From positions 1 to 64,000 of the forward strand of contig CAJKBH010000004.1 of assembly GCA_905198125.1 (NCBI GenBank): DNA of 64,000 nt, written 5' to 3'. Shown here one piece after another: positions 57,026 to 64,000 of the stretch. The stretch comes from an uncultured Porphyromonadaceae bacterium (lineage in GTDB: Bacteria; Bacteroidota; Bacteroidia; Bacteroidales; Muribaculaceae). Made by a program: the position numbers and the translations under genes. The notes beneath the pieces were generated by a model. It was not told the origin of the DNA and did not search any database. It was given only the letters and a program-made list of their open reading frames with translations. Every line of letters begins with the position of its first letter. The stretch's first letter is position 1.

Positions 57026-57559
57026 ATGATACTGATAGTAGACGATGACAGTGCCGTGAGGACATCCATATCCCTTGCGTTGAAACGCGCCGGTTATGAT
57101 CCGTTGCCTGTCAGTACGGAATCGGACGCGCTGACGGCGGTACGCGACGAACGCGTGCAGTTAGCCGTACTCGACATGAACCTGACGCTGACCACGACCG
57201 GCCGGCAGGGCATCGAAATTCTACGAAAATTCCGCATACTTCGTCCCGACATGCCTGTAATCATGCTGACGGCCTGGGGCACGATTCCGCTGACGGTCGA
57301 GGCTCTGAATTATGGAGCTGTTGACTTCATGACCAAACCCTGGAGCAACGAGGACCTCATTTCCAAGGTCAGGAAGGGATTGGAACGCAGCGAAACGGAG
57401 CGCAAGGCCCGGGACCATACCGAGACGCTGGACGAAATGGAGCGGGAGGCGATTCTCGCGGCTCTGAAACGCTGCGGCGGCAATATGTCGGATGCCGCCA
57501 AGCAGCTCGGCATCACCCGCCAGTCGCTGTATCGCCGGCTGGAGAAGTACAAACTATAA
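57026..57559 (+). CDS. NtrC-like response regulator without AAA+ domain
   Basis: 177 residues. The receiver domain has the acidic pair DDD at 6-8, the phosphorylation site Asp50 in VLDMN, Thr in MLTAWG and Lys104 in FMTKPWS. A short linker leads to a Fis-type helix-turn-helix (about 135-177: MEREAILAALKRCGGNMSDAAKQLGITRQSLYRRLEKY). The sigma-54-activating AAA+ domain of NtrC is absent, so it should bind DNA but not activate sigma-54 polymerase. It is paired with the sensor kinase downstream (12 nt) and probably controls the efflux operon before it. This combination is like PrrA/ActR types. Confidence 0.88.
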   Translation: MILIVDDDSAVRTSISLALKRAGYDPLPVSTESDALTAVRDERVQLAVLDMNLTLTTTGRQGIEILRKFRILRPDMPVIMLTAWGTIPLTVEALNYGAVDFMTKPWSNEDLISKVRKGLERSETERKARDHTETLDEMEREAILAALKRCGGNMSDAAKQLGITRQSLYRRLEKYKL

Positions 57560-57571
57560 CCTATATTAACG

Positions 57572-58804
57572 GTGAGGTACAAGATATATACGGTTCTGAT
57601 TGTGTTGCTGGTGATAGCCACGGCGATAGGCGCGCTGTGCGGACTGTCATGGACATGGATTGCCGGCGGTTGCGCGGCGGTTCTGATTGCCCTTGCGTTT
57701 CAGTACCGTTCTGTCAGCAAGCCGCTGCGGGCGGTGGAGAACGGCATGTATCTTCTCAGGGACCAGGACTTCAGCAGCCGTCTGCGCCTTACCGGGCAAC
57801 CCGATGCCGACCGGGTGGTGAATCTGTACAACAGCCTGATCGAGTCCATGAAGGCCGAACGGCTTAAGACTCAGGAACAGGACCGTTTTCTGAGTCTTGT
57901 GGTGGACGCCTCCCCCCTCGGCATAGCGATATGCGATTTCGACGGAAACATCACGGAAACCAACCGCGCCTGGAACGCCATGCAGTCGCCGGCCATGTCC
58001 AAGGCCATCGAATCCGTAACCGACGGCGAGTCGCAGACCGTGCGGCTGGCCGACGCCCTGATAGTGCGTATATCCAAGCTATGGTTCATGGACTCGGGAT
58101 TCAAGCGCCGGTTCATCTTGGTGGAACGCCTCACAGACGAGATTGCCGCGGCCGAGAAACAGATGTTCAACAAGATAGTGCGCACCATCGGCCATGAGGT
58201 GAACAACACATTGGGCAGCGTCATTTCGGTGCTCGACACCATCGGAGAAATGCATCAGGACGATCCGTTCGCGGCCGACGCCATAACGAGCAGCACCCGC
58301 AGCTGCACTAATCTTGTCAACTTTGTGCGCGGATACGCCGACATAGTCAAATTGCCGCCCGTCACGTCCGAACCCGTGCGATTGAATGAATGGATGTCCG
58401 GCATTCTACCGACACTCAAGGCTTTGGCACCCGACAACGTGACGCTGACATTCACACCGGACGCATACGCCGGAGAAGCATATATCGACCCCATGCTGAT
58501 GGAGCGCGTCATGATCAACATAGTGCGCAACGCCGCCGAAAGCATCGGCGACCGTCCCGACGGCCTGATTCAGATTCAGACGGAATCCAACGGCATCAAG
58601 GTAACCGACAACGGCCGCGGCATCAGCGACGAAACGGCAGAAAAGCTCTTTACCCCCTTCTTCTCCACCAAGCGGCCCGACCGCGGCCTGGGTCTGATGC
58701 TGATAGCCGACATCCTCCGCGCCCACCGCGCCCGTTTCTCCCTCATCACAGCCCCCGACACCCGCCTCACCACATTCTCCATCGCCCTGTCAAAACGTGT
58801 TTGA
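57572..58804 (+). CDS. Sensor histidine kinase, NtrY/NtrB-like
   Basis: GTG start. 410 residues: two membrane helices close together (about 7-44), a HAMP-like region (about 45-100), a PAS-like domain (SLVVDASPLGIAICDFDGNITETNRAW, about 108-135), the phosphoacceptor block FNKIVRTIGHEVNNTLGSV with His208, and the ATPase with MINIVRNAAESI (N-box), VTDNGRGIS (G1), FTPFFSTKRPDRGLGLMLI (F and G2). All key kinase residues are present. Partner of the response regulator; signal unknown. Confidence 0.9.
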   Translation: MRYKIYTVLIVLLVIATAIGALCGLSWTWIAGGCAAVLIALAFQYRSVSKPLRAVENGMYLLRDQDFSSRLRLTGQPDADRVVNLYNSLIESMKAERLKTQEQDRFLSLVVDASPLGIAICDFDGNITETNRAWNAMQSPAMSKAIESVTDGESQTVRLADALIVRISKLWFMDSGFKRRFILVERLTDEIAAAEKQMFNKIVRTIGHEVNNTLGSVISVLDTIGEMHQDDPFAADAITSSTRSCTNLVNFVRGYADIVKLPPVTSEPVRLNEWMSGILPTLKALAPDNVTLTFTPDAYAGEAYIDPMLMERVMINIVRNAAESIGDRPDGLIQIQTESNGIKVTDNGRGISDETAEKLFTPFFSTKRPDRGLGLMLIADILRAHRARFSLITAPDTRLTTFSIALSKRV

Positions 58805-58903
58805 CAAGGTATGTAAATACAGGGATAAAACGGATTTCCCTTATTTTTCGCATTGCGTACACATTGAAGTTGTTTAAACAAATTTACGTTTAATAAAAGA
58901 TCT

Positions 58904-58954
58904 TTAAGTACATGACAAAAATTTGAAAACATCGAATTTTTGTCATGTACTTAA
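58904..58954. repeat. 20-bp perfect inverted repeat
   Basis: TTAAGTACATGACAAAAATT (58904-58923) and its exact complement (58935-58954) flank 11 nt. It lies 100 nt after the kinase stop, in the 306-bp gap 58805-59110, which otherwise contains only AT-rich sequence and the regulator promoter. It may be a terminator, an operator for the hybrid regulator gene or a remnant of a small element. Confidence 0.65.
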
Positions 58955-59090
58955 CCAATCTCTTAAAATCAGTCAAGTTCTAATAAAATGGTCTCTTGAT
59001 GTTTCATAAGGATACCATCATGGATACAAATCGGGACTTCGAAGCGGTCTGAAGGTATTTGCCATACATGGGATAATAATTAATTTTGTA

Positions 59091-59098
59091 ACCTATAA
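59091..59098 (+). promoter_or_regulatory. -7 box for the hybrid regulator
   Basis: TAATTTTG 12 nt before the ATG at 59111. A TTTG occurs at 59058-59061 but the spacing of 29 nt is too long. Confidence 0.4.
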
Positions 59099-59110
59099 TT
59101 ATGTGTCCAG

Positions 59111-62100
59111 ATGAATTTGCACCGCATTTCCGTTTTAATATGTTTCGCGTGGTTCACTATCGCGGCCACCGCAACGGAACATCATGTGTTCCGCAGACTC
59201 GAAACGGCCAATGGCATGTCGAACAACAATGTCAAGGCGATTCTAAAGGATAAGGAAGGTTTTTTATGGGTCGGCACGGCGTCGGGCCTGAATCGGTATG
59301 ACGGATTCAAATTCAAGCAATACAGACAACCTGAATTATTAAAAGATTATCTTAACGACATCTGGTCGTTGCAGGAGGATTATGACGGCAATATCTGGGT
59401 AAGAAGTTACACGTATTACTCTGTCTTCAATCGCGAAAAGGATGCTTTTTCAGCCGAGGTCCCGAAATTACTGGCGAAATATGGAATAAAAGTTGCCGAT
59501 CAATATAACATTTACGTGGACCGCAGTAAGAATCTATGGATTTTTACAGATGAAAACATATACTTTTACGACATGCCAGCCCGAAAGCTGACTACAATAG
59601 CCCATTCAATAGGGCCGTTGCATTCCAATGTCGGAATATCGGACAACAAGTCAACGGTATATATTCTTTTAGGTAATGGTGATATATGCACCATTGACAA
59701 ATCAAGTCACTCTACAGGACATATAAAAGGACCTGAAGGCATGACCGGCACAAACCACATATATGCCGATTACCAGCAGGGTCTATGGATATTTTCAGAT
59801 CATAATGACGATATCTTTTATAAAAAGAAATCGTCGGGATGGACCCGTTTGCAATTGCCGAACTTCCGTCTGACACAAAGCAAAGGCATACGCAGCATTA
59901 TCGACGACAAGAACGGCCATATCTGGATCGGCACTGACCATAACGGTCTGCATATCTACAATCAGTCGAACGGGAGTATCGATTCATTCATCCGCGACTC
60001 GGCAATGCCGGGTGCGCTTCCGTCCAACAATGTCTCCTATATCTATCAGGATCCGGACTATACCATCTGGTTCGGACATAACAAATCGGGAATATCTTTT
60101 TGCAATGACACCCGACTCCAGTTTGAAGACTATGGATTCTTTGTGTCAGAAGACATAACAGCACTGCTATTGGACCGCAACGGTTATCTTTGGGCCGGAA
60201 CCGACGGAAACGGATTATACCGCAAAAAAGCCGGTGACTCAAGCCGGCCCGAAAAGATATCGTCGGTATTCAATGGTTCGATAATTTGCCTTGACCAAGA
60301 CATGACCGGCACAGTCACAGCCGGCTCCTACGGCAACGGCATATACCGCATAAGTGACAACAACATAAGCCATTTCACAACGGCCAACAGTTCATTGGGT
60401 TCAGATATAGTCTGGGACATACAGTCCGACAAAAACGGGAATTTATGGATCGCCACAATAGAGGGCTTACAATATTTTGTGCCGGAAACCGGACAGTTTA
60501 TATCGGTAGTCGGTGCCGACGGTGCCCCTATAAGCACCATGACACTATATTATGATGGCGATCAGACTATGTATGTCGGAACATTCGACGGCCTCTATAC
60601 CGTCAATATCAACACCCGGCATCATAGGCACTATACCTCCAACAACAGAAAAACCCAGTCATTCGACAAGGGTATTATTTCAGCAATACTGAAAGACAAG
60701 TCCGGACAATTATGGATTGGCAACAGCCAAGGAATAACGGTATGGAACAACGAGTCCGACTCCCTGTACAACATCACCCCGCAAAACGGACTTTGCAACA
60801 ATATGGTGCAATCACTCACCATTGATGAAGAGGGCAATATCTGGGTATTGACAAGCAATGGGCTCTCAATCATCACACCCCATTGGGGCAATGACGGTAA
60901 ATTCGATTATACACTTCGCAACTATACGGAAAGACAGGGACTGAAAAGCGGATTTTTCAACACCAACGCCATCTCCACGTTTCCCGACGGCAACATGATA
61001 TTCGGCACATCCAACGGTTGTGTCACATTCTTTCCGCACAAAATATTCAAAGCGCGGCCGGGTAAAGACCTTAAGGTCATTTTCACCGGGCTGAGTGTCG
61101 GAGCACGGAGCATTGCGGTCGATTCGGTGTATGACGGCCGCATCTTACTCTCTAAGTCGCTGGAGAAGACACCTCCGCTCACGTTCAATCACAATGACAA
61201 TCTGACAACCATCAGCTTTACGGCCTGCGACATCACAGGAGAACACAATCTGAATTACCAGTATAAACTTGAAGGTCTTGACAATGAATGGATGTCAACG
61301 ACCGACAACAACGTTTCCTTCGCATCGTTGCCGCCGGGCAAATACCGATTGCTTGTAAAAGCATGTTATCCTGACGGTGAATGCAGCGAGCCTTCCGGTA
61401 TCGACATAACTGTGCGGCCACCCTTCTATCTAACATGGTGGGCATACTGTATATACCTATTGACATCCGCCCTGATAATATATGTCATATACAGAAATCT
61501 CAAGAGTAGACAGAGACGCAAGCTGATATGGCACAAGCAACAAATCGAGAGCGAGCAAAAAGAACGCATAAACGAAATCAAGCTGAGATTCTTCACCAAT
61601 ATCAGCCATGATCTTCGCACGCCGTTGACATTGATTATGGTTCCACTGCAAGTGCTAATGGAGCGGACCAAAGATGAGAAAGCCAAGAAGATGCTTGACA
61701 CCATGCATCACAACGCCACTCACCTGCTCAATCTAATCAATTCGCTACTTGACTTGCGCAAACTCGATGTCGGTGCCGAAACGCTACATTGCAGTGTCAG
61801 CGATTTCATCAGTTTCGTCAAATCCGTGATTCGTGCTTTTGACGACTATGCTTCAAGTCGCAATATCCGTTTTACAGTAGAAAGCAATCGGAAGGAACTC
61901 TATTTCAGCTACGATCAGACAAAAATCAAAAAAGTTCTCAACAATCTGCTGTCCAACGCATTCAAGTATACACCTGACGGTGGTTCGGTCGCTGTTAAAA
62001 TAGACAGCGACGACTCGGAGGTAAGAGTGAGCATATCCGACACCGGACCCGGCATCACCGCCGAAACAAAGGAACGCATCTTCGAGCGCTTCTTTCAAGG

Positions 62101-63115
62101 AGAACAGAGCGAATACCGGACAGGCAGCGGCATCGGGCTTCACATCGCAAGCGAATACATCCACATGCACGGCGGTGAGATAAGTGTGGCCGACAACAGT
62201 CCTGTCGGAACAATCTTCACATTCAGTCTCTCTCTCCACAATAATGTCTGCAACGCAGAATCCGCCGAACCGGCAGCTGCCGCACCGCAGAATGAACACG
62301 AAATGCTACCCGAAAAACAAAACTTCGACACCCCCGATGTCCCGGACCCGGAATCCCGAAGACCTTGTATCCTGCTTGTCGATGACAACAGTGAATATCT
62401 TGAAATCATATCCAACATACTGGCCGACGAATACAATGTCATTACTGCAGACAACGGTGACAAGGCCCTTGAAATCATTGACAAAGAAGACATCTCTCTT
62501 GTTGTCAGCGATGTCATGATGCCGGGGATTGACGGAATGGAACTATGCCGTCGCATCAAGACCGACATCCGCCGGTCGCACATTCCGGTAATTCTGCTGA
62601 CCGCCAAGAACGCCGAGGAATATCGCATAGAGGGCCTTGAACTCGGTGCCGACGACTACATCACCAAGCCCTTCAATTACCAGTTGCTCAAACTGCGTAT
62701 CGCAAAGTTCATCCAGCTTTCCGAACGCAATCACAGCATATTTCGCAATCGCATCGAAGTGGAGCCAAGCGAAATAACCATTACCTCTCTCGATGAGAAA
62801 CTTGTCGAAAAGGCAATAGCCATTGTAGAGAATCATATCGAGGACCCTGACTTCTCGGTCGAGACACTTAGTCAGGAACTGGCTTTGAGCCGTGGGTATC
62901 TCTATAAGAAACTTATGGCCATTACAGGGAAAGGTCCTGCAGAATTCATACGTACCATACGGCTCAAGAGAGCACGCCAGCTTTTGACCGGAAGTCAGAT
63001 GCAGATAGCGGAAGTGGCTTATAAATGCGGCTTCAACTCCCCTAAACGGTTTGCACAGAACTTCCGTAACGAATTCGGAATGTTACCTTCTGAGTTCCTG
63101 AAGAGCCAATCTTGA
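59111..63115 (+). CDS. Hybrid two-component system regulator (HTCS)
   Basis: 1334 residues in the HTCS order: signal peptide, a periplasmic sensor of two beta-propellers made of Reg_prop repeats (about 25-690, with repeats of the type GFLWVGTASGLNRYDG and GHIWIGTDHNGLHIYN), a Y_Y_Y domain (about 700-775: LNYQYKLEGLDNEW), a membrane helix (about 782-802), a HisKA with FFTNISHDLRTPLTLI (about 828-843), a histidine-kinase ATPase (NNLLSNAFKYT, DTGPGI, GSGIGLHI), a receiver (LLVDDN, SDVMMPGIDG) and an AraC-type DNA-binding domain (about 1225-1334). Such proteins sense oligosaccharides in the periplasm and switch on their polysaccharide utilisation locus. The GH43 gene that follows is its probable target. 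Confidence 0.95.
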   Translation: MNLHRISVLICFAWFTIAATATEHHVFRRLETANGMSNNNVKAILKDKEGFLWVGTASGLNRYDGFKFKQYRQPELLKDYLNDIWSLQEDYDGNIWVRSYTYYSVFNREKDAFSAEVPKLLAKYGIKVADQYNIYVDRSKNLWIFTDENIYFYDMPARKLTTIAHSIGPLHSNVGISDNKSTVYILLGNGDICTIDKSSHSTGHIKGPEGMTGTNHIYADYQQGLWIFSDHNDDIFYKKKSSGWTRLQLPNFRLTQSKGIRSIIDDKNGHIWIGTDHNGLHIYNQSNGSIDSFIRDSAMPGALPSNNVSYIYQDPDYTIWFGHNKSGISFCNDTRLQFEDYGFFVSEDITALLLDRNGYLWAGTDGNGLYRKKAGDSSRPEKISSVFNGSIICLDQDMTGTVTAGSYGNGIYRISDNNISHFTTANSSLGSDIVWDIQSDKNGNLWIATIEGLQYFVPETGQFISVVGADGAPISTMTLYYDGDQTMYVGTFDGLYTVNINTRHHRHYTSNNRKTQSFDKGIISAILKDKSGQLWIGNSQGITVWNNESDSLYNITPQNGLCNNMVQSLTIDEEGNIWVLTSNGLSIITPHWGNDGKFDYTLRNYTERQGLKSGFFNTNAISTFPDGNMIFGTSNGCVTFFPHKIFKARPGKDLKVIFTGLSVGARSIAVDSVYDGRILLSKSLEKTPPLTFNHNDNLTTISFTACDITGEHNLNYQYKLEGLDNEWMSTTDNNVSFASLPPGKYRLLVKACYPDGECSEPSGIDITVRPPFYLTWWAYCIYLLTSALIIYVIYRNLKSRQRRKLIWHKQQIESEQKERINEIKLRFFTNISHDLRTPLTLIMVPLQVLMERTKDEKAKKMLDTMHHNATHLLNLINSLLDLRKLDVGAETLHCSVSDFISFVKSVIRAFDDYASSRNIRFTVESNRKELYFSYDQTKIKKVLNNLLSNAFKYTPDGGSVAVKIDSDDSEVRVSISDTGPGITAETKERIFERFFQGEQSEYRTGSGIGLHIASEYIHMHGGEISVADNSPVGTIFTFSLSLHNNVCNAESAEPAAAAPQNEHEMLPEKQNFDTPDVPDPESRRPCILLVDDNSEYLEIISNILADEYNVITADNGDKALEIIDKEDISLVVSDVMMPGIDGMELCRRIKTDIRRSHIPVILLTAKNAEEYRIEGLELGADDYITKPFNYQLLKLRIAKFIQLSERNHSIFRNRIEVEPSEITITSLDEKLVEKAIAIVENHIEDPDFSVETLSQELALSRGYLYKKLMAITGKGPAEFIRTIRLKRARQLLTGSQMQIAEVAYKCGFNSPKRFAQNFRNEFGMLPSEFLKSQS

Positions 63116-63179
63116 ACACCGAACACACCGGGAGCACCTAAAGGATACATAAAGGGACATGATGTCGTGATTTGTCTGC

Positions 63180-63187
63180 TAAATTTG
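63180..63187 (+). promoter_or_regulatory. -7 box for the GH43 gene
   Basis: TAAATTTG 21 nt before the ATG at 63209, with no TTG at the expected -33 place. This is what a promoter needing an activator such as the HTCS should look like. Confidence 0.5.
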
Positions 63188-63208
63188 CACAAAAATCAGC
63201 TAATACTT

Positions 63209-64000
63209 ATGAACATCATGATTGTTAACCGAAATCTTATCATGTCAGGTATCCTTGCCGCAGCCTCTACAATTGTCGGTGCGGGAACCATGACAGCGTC
63301 CAACCCCGACATCTCCGTATGCACTCATGGCTATGAAGCCTCGCCCAAACTACACACGGGGAGCGGCAACCCGCTGTTGGATTTCATGTATGTCGCCGAT
63401 CCGACGGCTATAGAGCATGAGGGCCGTATCTATGTCTACGGAACAAACGATCAGCAGGAGATAGATTCTGTGGGCAGAGGGAAACAAAACAGCTATGCAT
63501 ACATACATTCGTTCGTCATGATGTCATCGGACGACATGGTCAACTGGACTTATCATGGCATAATTGATGTTGAAAAGGCGGCGCCGTGGACCGGTAAAAA
63601 AGATGTGTCCTGGGCGCCCTCTATCATATCGAGACTTGAGGATGACGGCAAAACACACTTCTATCTATATTACTCCCATGGCGGAGGGGGAATCGGAGTA
63701 TTGACGGCCACATCACCTGTGGGCCCCTGGACCGATCCGCTGGGCCATGACATAATCAATGTCAACACACCGGGTCTGAAGGACTGTCCGGCGCCCTTCG
63801 ACCCGGGCGCCGTAATCGACGACAATGGCACCGGATGGCTCGCGTTCGGCGGCGGCAAATCATCAGCCGCCACAACATTGTTTCCCGGCAGCGCCAGAAT
63901 TGTCAGACTCGGCAAGGACCTTCTCAGCATTGATAGTGAAATAAAAGAAATCCCCGCCCCATATTTCTTTGAGGCAAGCGAGCTTAACTATATCAACGGC
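63209..64000 (+). CDS. Glycoside hydrolase family 43 protein, 3' end outside the window
   Basis: 264 codons are visible, open to the right edge. The signal peptide (LAAASTIVGAGTMTAS) is followed by GNPLLDFMYVADPTAIEHEGRIYVYGTND, with the GH43 first catalytic aspartate (general base) in ADPTAIEHEGR. The later DPGAVIDDNGTGWLAFGGG carries the second aspartate (pKa-modulating) and FEASELNYING the acid glutamate. These enzymes remove arabinose or xylose from plant hemicellulose. It begins 93 nt after the regulator; together they form the start of a utilisation locus. Confidence 0.88.
   Translation, partial: MNIMIVNRNLIMSGILAAASTIVGAGTMTASNPDISVCTHGYEASPKLHTGSGNPLLDFMYVADPTAIEHEGRIYVYGTNDQQEIDSVGRGKQNSYAYIHSFVMMSSDDMVNWTYHGIIDVEKAAPWTGKKDVSWAPSIISRLEDDGKTHFYLYYSHGGGGIGVLTATSPVGPWTDPLGHDIINVNTPGLKDCPAPFDPGAVIDDNGTGWLAFGGGKSSAATTLFPGSARIVRLGKDLLSIDSEIKEIPAPYFFEASELNYING

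Overview
The window looks like chromosomal DNA from a gut-type Bacteroidales bacterium, most likely Muribaculaceae-like. This rests on a complete type IX secretion (T9SS) core cluster, several surface proteins with T9SS-like C-termini, a hybrid two-component regulator next to a GH43 gene, GH13 starch enzymes, and many promoters of the Bacteroidetes type (TTG or TTTG, 19-22 nt, TAnnTTTG). Most genes are GC-rich. The stretch of about 23.4-29.3 kb is clearly AT-richer. No tRNA, rRNA, CRISPR array or complete insertion sequence was seen.

Layout. 0-7.2 kb: a truncated GH24 lysozyme, a lipoprotein, pyrE, a SRPBCC protein, a Rieske-like lipoprotein, a LysE-type exporter fused to a large extra domain, and a reverse operon prmC-recX-comF. 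7.2-14.3 kb: the T9SS operon porT-porP-porK-porL-porM-porN, closed by a terminator whose U-tract forms the -33 element of the next promoter. 14.3-23.4 kb: parE-coaD-ctpA, a DUF3078 protein, two small secreted proteins, and a membrane-lipid group (CDP-alcohol phosphotransferase, GtrA, acyltransferase). 23.4-29.4 kb: an AT-rich island with two small-ORF/large-ORF pairs that resemble toxin-antitoxin modules, a lipoprotein, a GT2 glycosyltransferase with a lipopolysaccharide-kinase-like protein, and a probable structured RNA. Most of the island lies between two 59-bp near-identical direct repeats. 29.4-42.5 kb: a ClC channel, a SusA-like GH13 amylase, an Omp28-like surface protein, a TPR sensor with a degenerate kinase domain, a UvrD helicase, a pullulanase and a YpfJ-type zinc peptidase. 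42.6-50.4 kb: two giant adhesin-like proteins, probable T9SS cargo. 50.8-58.8 kb: a complete tripartite ABC efflux operon followed by an NtrC-like regulator without an AAA+ domain and its kinase. 59.1-64 kb: a hybrid two-component regulator and the start of a GH43 gene, the edge of a polysaccharide utilisation locus.

How parts connect. The T9SS machine probably exports the Omp28-like protein and the two adhesins. The amylase and pullulanase together would break down alpha-glucans, although no susC/susD pair is in view. The hybrid regulator probably controls the GH43 gene, whose promoter has a good -7 box but no -33 box.

The most notable unexplained structures are a period-9 pyrimidine-rich element (three ACTTTNTNA-like units plus ACT) placed at a nearly fixed distance upstream of start codons of unrelated genes, the repeat-bounded AT-rich island, and a promoter-to-terminator RNA candidate inside it.
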